Origin: Limnohabitans sp. 103DPR2
GTDB taxonomy: Bacteria > Pseudomonadota > Gammaproteobacteria > Burkholderiales > Burkholderiaceae_C
Direction: 5' to 3'
NCBI RefSeq assembly: GCF_001412575.1
Contig: NZ_CP011834.1
Location: 558,001 to 622,000, forward strand
DNA length: 64,000 nt
In this document: positions 17,612-24,900 of the stretch, piece by piece
Layout: each line of letters opens with the position of its first letter
Position numbering within the stretch: position 1 is the stretch's first letter
Translations under genes and position numbers: made by a program
Notes under the pieces: model-generated
Seen by the model: the letters and a program-made list of their open reading frames with translations, nothing else
Told to the model about the DNA's origin: nothing
Database searches by the model: none

Positions 17612-17935
17612 ATGACCGATGCAATTTCAAATTATGGACAACGCGCCCAGTCGGATGCGTCGTTGCGCAGCGCATTGGACAAAGCCAACCGCAAGGGCAG
17701 CTCGAAAGACAGTGTCGCCAGCGAACCCGCCATGCCTGCAGCGCCCAGCGCCAAATCGGCCGGTGCAGATCAGTTGCAATTGACCAATGTGGCGGCTCGT
17801 GCCATGGCCGAGCCCGACTTTGATCGAGCCAAGGTGGAGTCCATCAAGCAAGCAATTCAAGACGGTCATTACCCATTGAACCCTCGCAAAATTGCTGAAA
17901 GCTTCCACGCCATTGAGCAAATGATTCGTGAGTGA
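17612..17935 (+). CDS. flgM: anti-sigma-28 factor FlgM
   Basis: FlgM binds and inhibits FliA until the hook is finished, then is exported. The 107-residue protein has a disordered N-terminal half. The conserved FlgM C-terminal helices are VESIKQAIQDGHYPLNPRKI and AESFHAIEQMIRE, and LTNVAARAM precedes them. A FliA-type promoter lies just upstream, and flgN overlaps its 3-prime end by eight bases. Both its target (FliA, 36437-37189) and its export route are encoded in this window. Confidence 0.92.
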   Translation: MTDAISNYGQRAQSDASLRSALDKANRKGSSKDSVASEPAMPAAPSAKSAGADQLQLTNVAARAMAEPDFDRAKVESIKQAIQDGHYPLNPRKIAESFHAIEQMIRE

Positions 17936-18308
17936 GCGAGCACTGATCGTTTCAGACCAGCTGGTCCAGCTGTTGGCTTTGGAGTTTGAAGCTCTGAAGA
18001 GCCAAGACCTGGACCGGTTTGAATCATTGCAGCCTGGAAAAAATGATTTGTTGGCCGAGTTGGCGCAACTTTGCCCTTCAGCAGAAGACCTCCAAAAACT
18101 TCCCGAGTGGGATGCCCTGCGCGAACGCCTCATTGAATGCCGTGACTTGCATCGGCGCAATGCGGTGTTGATTGAGCGTAAGTTAGACACCATTCGAGGT
18201 GCCCTTCACAGTTTGCGCGCTGGCGATTCTGGCAGCCCTGTGGAGGTTTATGACCGCTTAGGTCAAGTGGCCCGCTTTAGTCGCGGCCGCGGTTATCAAG
18301 AAGTTTGA
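17928..18308 (+). CDS. flgN: flagellar export chaperone FlgN
   Basis: FlgN is the cytosolic chaperone for the junction proteins FlgK and FlgL. The 126-residue protein is helical and acidic, in a frame starting with GTG inside the last codons of flgM, and shows the FlgN-type segments LVQLLALEFEALKSQDLDRF, QPGKNDLLAELAQL and a central RDLHRRNAVLIERKLDTIRG. Sequence conservation in this family is low, so part of the confidence comes from its position directly after flgM. Its 3-prime end overlaps the convergent FhlB-like gene by 13 bases. Confidence 0.82.
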   Translation: MSERALIVSDQLVQLLALEFEALKSQDLDRFESLQPGKNDLLAELAQLCPSAEDLQKLPEWDALRERLIECRDLHRRNAVLIERKLDTIRGALHSLRAGDSGSPVEVYDRLGQVARFSRGRGYQEV

Positions 18309-18643
18309 CTGGTACCGTTTTCTTCAAACGCTTGAGCCTCAGTCACATCTTCTTTCTGAACTTCTTGAGTTGCTTTTTCATCGCCAGGGCGCATGCCCTT
18401 GAGCCAATACACCCATGACAAAACCACCGCCACAGCGGTGTAAAGCTCTTGCGGAATTTCTTGGTCGACATCGAGTCGGCTTAAGAGGGCCAGCAATTGG
18501 GGGTCTTCCGAAATGAACACCCCTTGCTTGCGTGCTTCATCGATCATGCGCCACGCCAAATCATCGTCACCCTTGGCGGTGACCACAGGGACGGGATTCT
18601 TGCCATAGGCAAGGGCGACGGCTTGACGCATGTATCGGCTCAT
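18296..18643 (-). CDS. FhlB-like protein (free-standing FlhB C-terminal switch domain)
   Basis: This 115-residue protein resembles the cytoplasmic FlhB/YscU C-terminal domain that sets the substrate-specificity switch. It has MSRYMRQAVALAYGKN, then PVVTAKGDDDLAWRMIDEAR, QGVFISEDPQLLALLSRLDV and IPQELYTAVAVVLSWVYWL. The autocleavage NPTH motif is absent, as in FhlB/YlqH proteins. The ATG at 18643 overlaps the stop of the upstream FliK-like gene (ATGA), so the pair is translationally coupled. A longer open frame upstream of this ATG lies in the coding region of that gene. A full-length FlhB is encoded at 24901-26049. Confidence 0.85.
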   Translation of the reverse strand: MSRYMRQAVALAYGKNPVPVVTAKGDDDLAWRMIDEARKQGVFISEDPQLLALLSRLDVDQEIPQELYTAVAVVLSWVYWLKGMRPGDEKATQEVQKEDVTEAQAFEENGTSQTS

Positions 18644-19698
18644 GCGGACACATCCACCACCAGGCCACGACCTGAAGGTGTCCAATCACTGACTTCACTG
18701 GGCCTGGCGCCATGCACCACGCTGAAGGCGCGCATGTTGAGGCCTGCTGCACGCAACTCGTCGCCCAGCAAATAAGAACGAGAGCGGGCTTGTGCCACCA
18801 CGGCTTCGTTTTCTGCCCACATGGTGAGTTCAATTTGTTGTGCATTCATCAGTTGGGTCTTAAGCCACACGGGGCCCAACTCTTCGGTTTTGGAATGCAC
18901 ATTGACGGTGAGCACTGGCTGCTCACCGTCTTGCCTAGGTCCACGTCGAACGGTCAGCTCGACTGGATTTGAATCGGCAAATGGCAAGGTCATGCTGAAA
19001 AGCACTTCTTGTTGCGCTTGCGCTTGAACGGCTTGGACTTGACTGGCTTCAATGTCGTCTACGGCTTGCGTGAGCTTCTCAATCACACCAGCATCAACTT
19101 CTTCATCGGCATTGCCTGACACATTGATTTCTGCAATCAGTTTGCGCAACAGTTGTTTGGTGTCGGGTACCGGCGGATGCATGCCTCGAGCCAGCCAAAT
19201 TTCAGCACCCATCGCCCCCATCATGGCTTGCCGCAAGGCGCCTGGCGTGAGTTGCGCCATCGACAGTTGCATGCCGCGCCATTGCGCTTGCAAATCAGGT
19301 CGTTGAACTTTGCTTAGCAATTCATCCAAGGTGCCAGGCTGAAACAGCTGCGACAACTCGGTGTTCACGCTGGGTCGGTACAGCAAGCTGGCAATGCGCG
19401 AGACCAATGGTTGTGCATTAACGGGAACCAGCGTGCCGCCTTGTGCGCGCAGCCAAATAGACTCACCCACTTGGGAAGGCTGCAAGCCCGGCAGTGGCAA
19501 ATTGCGGCCTTGCAAGACCAGCATTGGCTGGCCGTGCTGGGAGCGCACAGTTGCTTGAATCACTTGCCCGTCTTTCAAGCCCAATTCGGCTGCAGGACTG
19601 CCCTGCAAAGGCAATAACTTGCCTTCTAAAAAGATGGGGTGGATGCGGCCGGGCGCAACAAGCGCCTCGGCCCCAGAGATCAAGGGAACCGGACCCAT
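18640..19698 (-). CDS. second FliK-like protein (hook-length control domain)
   Basis: The 352-residue protein ends in a Flg_hook (FliK C-terminal) domain: LPFADSNPVELTVRRGP, then VNVHSKTEELGPVWLKTQLM, and MWAENEAVVAQARSRSYLLG with LRAAGLNMRAFSVVHG. The N-terminal part (VIQATVRSQHGQPMLVLQGR and similar) is not the Thr/Ala-rich ruler of the FliK at 30277-31800. In the family the C-terminal domain contacts FlhB and triggers the switch. Coupling to the FhlB-like gene suggests the two act together. It overlaps the upstream LysM-like gene by 19 bases. Confidence 0.8.
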   Translation of the reverse strand: MGPVPLISGAEALVAPGRIHPIFLEGKLLPLQGSPAAELGLKDGQVIQATVRSQHGQPMLVLQGRNLPLPGLQPSQVGESIWLRAQGGTLVPVNAQPLVSRIASLLYRPSVNTELSQLFQPGTLDELLSKVQRPDLQAQWRGMQLSMAQLTPGALRQAMMGAMGAEIWLARGMHPPVPDTKQLLRKLIAEINVSGNADEEVDAGVIEKLTQAVDDIEASQVQAVQAQAQQEVLFSMTLPFADSNPVELTVRRGPRQDGEQPVLTVNVHSKTEELGPVWLKTQLMNAQQIELTMWAENEAVVAQARSRSYLLGDELRAAGLNMRAFSVVHGARPSEVSDWTPSGRGLVVDVSA

Positions 19699-20108
19699 TG
19701 CCTGCGAGCTGGATAGTCGCGGGCTGCGGGGCCGGATTCAGAAGTGTCGGAGGCTGCAAGCGGTGTCAAGACATTGCGCACCACTTGGCCATGATCTGGA
19801 ATGGTCAACACGGTGCCAGCTTTCACACGTTGCTGGGGATTGCCGGTGATGACCTTGGGGTTGGCATCGACCAAAGCTTGACGCAAGACTTGAATGTTCA
19901 AGGGGCTATTGGCATAAACCTTTTGAACCACTTTATCAACCGGCGTGCTTTGACTCACGGTGTAAGCCGCAGTGGCTGGCGCTGCGCCTTCTGCAGGCGC
20001 ATCTGCTGCAGATGCAGGTGCAACCCACAAGCATGACAAAGCCGTCATCGTCCAGCCGAGCATGACGGTGGCTGCGATGGAAGGTGCTGGGCGTGAAGAT
20101 GTTGTCAT
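19680..20108 (-). CDS. FimV-like LysM periplasmic protein of the flagellar cluster
   Basis: The protein of about 142 residues has a signal peptide (hydrophobic segment to about residue 34, ending VAPASAAD) and a single LysM-like region: AYTVSQSTPVDKVVQKVYAN, followed by LRQALVDANPKVITGN and VKAGTVLTIPDHG. The latter two match the FimV-type LysM segment. A TTG five codons upstream is an alternative start, but the ATG at 20108 is preferred. It lies between the FlgT-like gene (16-base gap) and the FliK-like gene (overlap). A peptidoglycan-binding role in the cell envelope part of the flagellum is inferred from context; the function is not known. Confidence 0.7.
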   Translation of the reverse strand: MTTSSRPAPSIAATVMLGWTMTALSCLWVAPASAADAPAEGAAPATAAYTVSQSTPVDKVVQKVYANSPLNIQVLRQALVDANPKVITGNPQQRVKAGTVLTIPDHGQVVRNVLTPLAASDTSESGPAARDYPARRQWVRFP

Positions 20109-20124
20109 GGCAAGCTCAATCAAA

Positions 20125-21522
20125 TCAATAGGGGTTCATGACAAAACTGGCATTGGCGTTAGCGGCAGTTTTGACAGAACGTTTGGCAGTTGCAGAGGGC
20201 GTTTGTGCAGTGGGCGCCACTTTGGGTTCTTTCACCAAAGTGTCTGTGGGCCAAGCGCGCCAATCGGCTTGTACTGCTTGTGCAGGGCCTGCCAACACCA
20301 CCAGTTGCGAGTTGTAAGGCGTGACCGATTGCACATGGGCCAGCAAAGTTTGTGGGGCACCTTCTTTGCTGAGCAGTTCTTTGGGGAAGCGAGCAGGGTT
20401 GGCCACCAACAACTCATCGCCTTTGCGAACACCCGCTAAGGCACCTGCATTGATTTGCAATTGCTGTGCATTGACGGCTGTGACCGCGGGGTTGATGGCG
20501 TGGCAGCTCAGCCATTGCTCGGCGTCTGCGCGCCAAATTTGAAGTTGCTGTTGTACCAAGTTCAAGCTGGCTTGCGTCAAGCGGGGAGCCGACCAAGCAG
20601 GACGGTCCACTTCCAACTGCAAGCTCACGCTCTCTTCGTATTTTTCAACTTGAGCTTCGTAGCTGGTCAATTGGAATTCCAAACTCAGTGTGACGTTGTT
20701 GCCGGTTTGGCCCATCAATCCTTCAAGACCTGTTGCAGGCAATGCCACCGTGCGAATTTTGAGCAAAGCTTGCCAAGGCAAAACAGCCGGGCGATTGCCA
20801 ATCAGTGCACGCTCATAGGTCGTCATGTTGTTGGACATGGAGGCCGCTGGCAAATTGTTGACCGCACGCCAAGCCCGAGCCTGGCCTTCAGCACGTGTGC
20901 TTTGAACCCATTGCGTTTGCAGCAAGGGCAGAAGACCCTGAAGCACCACGCTGTTGGCGCTTGGCTCAATGTCCATGCCAAAGTCGATCACGTGATTCAT
21001 GTGGGCACTCATCTTGGGGGTACAAGCTTGTGCATCTGCGGCGGCATCTTGCAGCGACTTTTCTTTGACGAACGTGCTCGCTTTGGCCATCAGTTTGCTG
21101 AATTTCTGAACCGCGCCTTTGAAGCCGGTTTCAGTGACGGCGCTGTCGCCATTTTTGTCGACAGCAGCGCTGTTTGAGTTGTTTGGGAATTGCAAACGCG
21201 CTTTGGCTTGACCGGTTTCATCGCGTTCAAATCCAGCAACGCGAACACCGCGGACGTCCATGTTGTTTTGAAAACGGCTGTTCTCACGCAGGCTGCCTTG
21301 CGGGTCAACCCACGTGGTGGTTGAAACACGGGTGGGCGTTTGCAAGGAGGCATCGACCAAGCTTTGGCGAATGGCGTCCAAGCGCTCTTGCGCCGTCAGC
21401 GGTGCTTGTGCAGCAGGCACCGATTTGTTGAAGTTGTAACTTTGCGCATGGGCTTGCGAACCCATCAAGCCAGCCACCAGGGCCAGCGCGATTGCGTGTT
21501 GAGGTTTTGCAAGCGCGCGCAT
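20125..21522 (-). CDS. flgT: FlgT-like flagellar protein (H-ring type)
   Basis: FlgT of Vibrio forms the H-ring around the outer basal body. This 465-residue protein has a signal peptide (AIALALVAGLMGSQAHAQ). The C-terminal domain carries LQINAGALAGVRKGDELLVA and VQSVTPYNSQLVVL, like FlgT C-terminal domains. Two Cys (in QACTPKM and LSCHAIN, about residues 165 and 340) could form a disulfide. It is about 90 residues longer than the Vibrio protein, and the N-terminal region is more divergent. It follows the FlgP-like gene with overlap at the stop codon. FlgT identity rests on the C-terminal pattern and the FlgP neighbour. Confidence 0.72.
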   Translation of the reverse strand: MRALAKPQHAIALALVAGLMGSQAHAQSYNFNKSVPAAQAPLTAQERLDAIRQSLVDASLQTPTRVSTTTWVDPQGSLRENSRFQNNMDVRGVRVAGFERDETGQAKARLQFPNNSNSAAVDKNGDSAVTETGFKGAVQKFSKLMAKASTFVKEKSLQDAAADAQACTPKMSAHMNHVIDFGMDIEPSANSVVLQGLLPLLQTQWVQSTRAEGQARAWRAVNNLPAASMSNNMTTYERALIGNRPAVLPWQALLKIRTVALPATGLEGLMGQTGNNVTLSLEFQLTSYEAQVEKYEESVSLQLEVDRPAWSAPRLTQASLNLVQQQLQIWRADAEQWLSCHAINPAVTAVNAQQLQINAGALAGVRKGDELLVANPARFPKELLSKEGAPQTLLAHVQSVTPYNSQLVVLAGPAQAVQADWRAWPTDTLVKEPKVAPTAQTPSATAKRSVKTAANANASFVMNPY

Positions 21523-21524
21523 GA

Positions 21525-22019
21525 TCAACGGCCTCGTGCAGCCATTTGGCCCATGAACATGATGCGCAAATCTTGCACAACATCACGGTCGAGGGACAAG
21601 GTGGTTTCGTAGGTGTCTTCGCCCACAGGGGTGATACTGACCAAACGGGCACCGTAGATCACGCCTTCAACTTTGGCGCGGAAGGTGTCGTTGGTGACGA
21701 CCATGTCGGCCACGGTGGACGTAGCGTCCAGTTGTTGGCCGTAAACCTGCTCGGTCAAGTTGCGATAGGCGTCTAATTTAGAGGCACGAATGGCCATCAA
21801 ACGCTGCTGCGCGGGGTTTTTGTGGTTTTGAACAGCAACCACCGCATAGCCTGTGGCTGTGATGGTTTCTCGTTTTTCAACCAATGGCGCAGACATGGCC
21901 GTGTTGGCATCTTTGGCCGATGAGGTGGGCATGGCCAGATTGATGGACTTGCAGCCTGTCAGGGCGGTGACGCCCAATGCGAGGCAGAGGGTCAAGCTGG
22001 CGGTGGTCATGCGTTTCAT
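21525..22019 (-). CDS. flgP: FlgP-like LPP20-family lipoprotein
   Basis: FlgP forms outer-membrane-associated basal disks in Campylobacter and is needed for motility in Vibrio. The 164-residue protein has a lipoprotein signal with lipobox ALTGC (Cys23). The family core is ITATGYAVVAVQ, then RLMAIRASKLDAYRNLTEQV and YGQQLDA, with TVADMVVTNDTFRAKVEGVI. It is the first gene of a minus-strand set that continues with FlgT, a LysM protein, FliK-like and FhlB-like genes. A sigma-28-type promoter lies 46-72 bases upstream. Confidence 0.85.
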   Translation of the reverse strand: MKRMTTASLTLCLALGVTALTGCKSINLAMPTSSAKDANTAMSAPLVEKRETITATGYAVVAVQNHKNPAQQRLMAIRASKLDAYRNLTEQVYGQQLDATSTVADMVVTNDTFRAKVEGVIYGARLVSITPVGEDTYETTLSLDRDVVQDLRIMFMGQMAARGR

Positions 22020-22064
22020 GTTCAGTTCCTTGTGAGAGGGGGGACTTGAAGTCCTTCACCCTCT

Positions 22065-22091
22065 GATTCGGCATCAACTTGAGAAGCTTGA
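22065..22091 (-). promoter_or_regulatory. sigma-28 (FliA) promoter of flgP
   Basis: On the minus strand TCAAGCTT, 11 bases, GCCGAATC. Spacing and core agree with the other FliA sites. It lies in the divergent region between flgP and the sigma-54 activator gene. Confidence 0.6.
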
Positions 22092-22221
22092 GGGTCGGTT
22101 TTGCCACTTGTTGTGAAAACGCGAAGGGGATTGACGGTTTCCCGACATTTTTGTGTTTTGAGCGCCAAATTGCAATACAGTAGTGTCTTGTTGCAATTCC
22201 ACACCCCAAGCTTTCCATTCC

Positions 22222-23412
22222 ATGGCTAAAAAAAGTCTTTCCAAAGCTTTTATTGGCGCCAGTGCTGGCGCTGAGGCCATTCGGCATTTGATCGAACGGG
22301 TGGCTTCGTCCACGGCCACCGTGCTCATTACCGGCGAAAGTGGCACAGGCAAGGAGTTGGTGGCCCGTGCTTTGCACGACCAGTCCGACCGAAGTGGCGG
22401 AAATTTTGTCCCCATCAATTGCGCAGCCATCCCCAAAGATTTGCTCGAAAGCGAATTGTTTGGCCACCGCAAAGGCGCTTTCACAGGCGCCATGGCCGAT
22501 CGCATTGGCCGTTTTGAGTTGGCCCATGGCGGCACCATCTTTTTAGACGAGATTGGCGATCTGTCTTTGGACATGCAGGTCAAACTGCTGCGCGTCTTGC
22601 AAGAACGCACCGTCGATCCGGTAGGCGGTTTGAAATCTGTGGAAGTGGATGTGCGCGTGGTCGCTGCCACCCACCGCGACTTGGAAGCCGAAATTGAAGC
22701 CGGGCGGTTTCGGGAAGACTTGTATTACCGCCTGAACGTGCTGCCCTTGAACACGCCCGCTTTGCGTCAAAGAGCGCAAGATGTACCGGCCTTGCTGGCG
22801 CATTTCGCGGAACTCTTTGCCACCAAAGGCCAGACCCCCATCACGTTTACAGCGGATTTCATTGAAGCCCTCAAGGACTATGCGTGGCCTGGCAATGTGC
22901 GCGAGTTGTCCAACTTGGTGGACCGGTTCAATACCTTGTTCAGTGGTCAGTTGCTCAGCTTGGCATCGGTGCCTTCGTCCTTGTTGCCCAAGGGGTTGCG
23001 TACTTTGCAAGCTGAACGGGTCAGCACCCCTATTGTCGATTCCTTGGAAATTGTGGCGCCCTTAAGCTCCAAAGAGTTGCACCAAAGTGCCAATGCCGAA
23101 GTGATGAACCCCTTTGCCAATCCTGCGCCGCCCTTGGCCATGGACATGCACAACGAGGTGGAAGACATCATCATGCTGGCGCAGGGCTTGCCCAGTTTGC
23201 CGCCCGAGGGGCTTTCCTTGAAAGACCGCTTGGCAGACATCGAGCGCGACTTGATTGTGCAAGCACTCAATCGCACCGATGGCAATGTGTCGCAAACAGC
23301 TCGCTTGCTGAATTTGCAGCGTACCACCCTGATTGAAAAACTCAACAAGTACGACTTGCGTCAAGGCACCTTGCCCGTTGCAGGCAACGAAGACGATAAA
23401 AAAACCGCTTGA
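22222..23412 (+). CDS. sigma-54-dependent flagellar activator without receiver domain (FleQ/FlrA type)
   Basis: The 396-residue protein is an enhancer-binding activator of RNA polymerase with sigma-54. The AAA+ domain starts almost at the N-terminus, with Walker A GESGTGKE (residues 38-45), GAFTGA (85-90) that contacts sigma-54, and a Walker [10 protein letters not shown] Fis-type helix-turn-helix is at the C-terminus ([20 protein letters not shown]). FleQ/FlrA proteins usually carry about 130 more N-terminal residues; here they are missing. The ATG at 22222 is preferred; a TTG 13 codons upstream is in frame. The link to the sigma-54 sites before flhA, flgB, flgJ and flgA is inferred from location. 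Confidence 0.85.
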   Translation: MAKKSLSKAFIGASAGAEAIRHLIERVASSTATVLITGESGTGKELVARALHDQSDRSGGNFVPINCAAIPKDLLESELFGHRKGAFTGAMADRIGRFELAHGGTIFLDEIGDLSLDMQVKLLRVLQERTVDPVGGLKSVEVDVRVVAATHRDLEAEIEAGRFREDLYYRLNVLPLNTPALRQRAQDVPALLAHFAELFATKGQTPITFTADFIEALKDYAWPGNVRELSNLVDRFNTLFSGQLLSLASVPSSLLPKGLRTLQAERVSTPIVDSLEIVAPLSSKELHQSANAEVMNPFANPAPPLAMDMHNEVEDIIMLAQGLPSLPPEGLSLKDRLADIERDLIVQALNRTDGNVSQTARLLNLQRTTLIEKLNKYDLRQGTLPVAGNEDDKKTA

Positions 23413-23428
23413 TGTGACTCAAGCGGTT
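23398..23428 (-). terminator. rho-independent terminator of the fliK-flhB operon
   Basis: On the minus strand a perfect 10-base-pair stem (AACCGCTTGA / TCAAGCGGTT) with a six-base loop is followed by a run of seven T in total. It lies just past the stop of the last gene in the operon (23448). It overlaps the last codons and stop of the convergent activator gene on the plus strand. Confidence 0.85.
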
Positions 23429-23447
23429 GGTGTGAAGCGCAAGCCAT

Positions 23448-24335
23448 TCAAGGCTTGGTACTGAGAACCCCACTAGCACCTGCAGGCGTCGCTTCTTGTT
23501 GAACACGTGGATACTGCACCATGCGTTCCTTTTTCTTGGCTTCTGCCAGTGCCGCAGCGTTGGCCGAGTTAACGTTGGCGGCGGCTTTGGCGGCTGCTGC
23601 ATTTTCTGCCGCTTGACGCTCTTTTTGCAAACGGGCCAAGGCTTCCATTTCTTTCTTGAACGTGCCGGTTTCACCCACAGCGCCCTGCAAGCCATTGACC
23701 TGACTGGCCAAGCTGTTCAAAGCTTTGGACTGCTGCATGAAGCGGCCTTCTAAAGACTTGACCTGGGCTGCCAAGACTTGTCCTTTTTCGCCCACTTGCT
23801 GCGCTGTTTTCTCGGGCACGCTTTCGGCGTTCTTGATGGCTTCGTTCAGACGTGCTTCCAAGCTGCTTTGAGCCTTGGCAATTTCATCTTGTTTGGAAAT
23901 CATGGCTTGCAAACCTTCATTCACAGAGCCCACCATTTCCATGGAATCGCTCAATTCCACAATGTGCTTGCTCATGGCTACCAACATGGCGTCCATTTGG
24001 GTAATGCGCGACTTCAGGCTGAACACCACGGTGGCAAAAATGATGGCCACCAGCACCATCAGGCCTCCGGATACGCCCAACATGATTTGGTGCTGCTTCT
24101 TGTTCACCTTCATCAGGTTTTCCAAGTTCTGCGTGGCTTTCTTCATGTTTTCGCCGGCGCCCACCGCCAAATTGGCAGAGCGGGTGGCCAACTCGGCCGA
24201 CTCCAGCGCCACCATTTTGACGCCTTCAAGTTCGTCAGTATCGGTGACGGCTGGCGCAGCTGCGTGATCATCGTGGTGATCGTGCGCATGATCATGGCCG
24301 TGATCGTGTCCGCCTGTGGTGGGTTGAGTGCTCAT
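23448..24335 (-). CDS. unrecognised single-pass membrane protein with His-rich N-terminus
   Basis: I do not recognise this 295-residue protein. It opens with a cluster of eight His in 15 residues (10-24, HDHGHDHAHDHHDDH), which could bind metal. One hydrophobic segment follows at about 84-106 (IMLGVSGGLMVLVAIIFATVVF). The rest is mostly predicted coiled coil (about 110-250) and an Ala/Lys-rich tail. The layout suggests a cytosolic His-rich end and an envelope-spanning helical part. It is the last gene of the fliK-L-M-N-O-P-Q-R-flhB series, 11 bases after the gene at 24347, and is closed by a terminator. A flagellar role is inferred only from this position. Confidence 0.75.
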   Translation of the reverse strand: MSTQPTTGGHDHGHDHAHDHHDDHAAAPAVTDTDELEGVKMVALESAELATRSANLAVGAGENMKKATQNLENLMKVNKKQHQIMLGVSGGLMVLVAIIFATVVFSLKSRITQMDAMLVAMSKHIVELSDSMEMVGSVNEGLQAMISKQDEIAKAQSSLEARLNEAIKNAESVPEKTAQQVGEKGQVLAAQVKSLEGRFMQQSKALNSLASQVNGLQGAVGETGTFKKEMEALARLQKERQAAENAAAAKAAANVNSANAAALAEAKKKERMVQYPRVQQEATPAGASGVLSTKP

Positions 24336-24346
24336 GTCGAGTTCCT

Positions 24347-24886
24347 TTACTCAAGCTTGTCCAGGCGCGCACGCAACTGGTCATTCTCGATTTTGATATT
24401 GATAACGCGAGCTGGAAAGTCCATCTCTGGCTCTGCTTCGTAAACCGGCTCTTGAATTTCTGCTGTCGCCACAACGGGCGCAGCTTTACTTTCAATAGCA
24501 TCGACAGCAGGCGCTTTCTCTTGAGGCTTCAGGATGCTGTCGAGCTTGGTGACGTCGACAGTCTTGCGCGCCGCAGGCGGAATCGCGGCCTCTTTTTTGT
24601 TGTCCACAAAGCGATCGGGCATGTCGGCGGCGCTTTGATGGCCCTTGTAATTGGGGTCTTGAGCGTTCACGCTGAAATTCTGATCCGCTGATTTGCTCAC
24701 GCCGCCATCCATGATCATGTGTTCGACAGCGTGCTCATCGGGGTCGGCCAAGACTTTGCGGACCGATGGCGTACCTTCCTCACCTTTTTTACCAACAGCC
24801 ATGTTGGTGCCTTCAGGCATGGTGACCTCGTGGGGCCGATCACTTTTGATGATCAAGGGTTCGTTGGAGTTGTCGTGTTCGCTCAT
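24347..24886 (-). CDS. unrecognised acidic protein after flhB
   Basis: No family is recognised for this 179-residue protein. It is hydrophilic and looks largely disordered (many Asp, Glu, Pro, Ala), with no signal peptide or membrane segment. A short helix is likely at the C-terminus (RVINIKIENDQLRARLDKLE). It starts 14 bases after flhB and is followed, 11 bases on, by the His-rich membrane protein gene, so the two are probably made together. A partner or adaptor for that protein is a guess from gene order. Confidence 0.7.
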   Translation of the reverse strand: MSEHDNSNEPLIIKSDRPHEVTMPEGTNMAVGKKGEEGTPSVRKVLADPDEHAVEHMIMDGGVSKSADQNFSVNAQDPNYKGHQSAADMPDRFVDNKKEAAIPPAARKTVDVTKLDSILKPQEKAPAVDAIESKAAPVVATAEIQEPVYEAEPEMDFPARVINIKIENDQLRARLDKLE

Positions 24887-24900
24887 CGTGATTCCTGACT

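Noticed and set aside
24250..24310. Short GATC/ATG-rich repeats that look like a tandem DNA repeat
   Set aside because: They are explained by alternating His/Asp codons of the His-rich protein.
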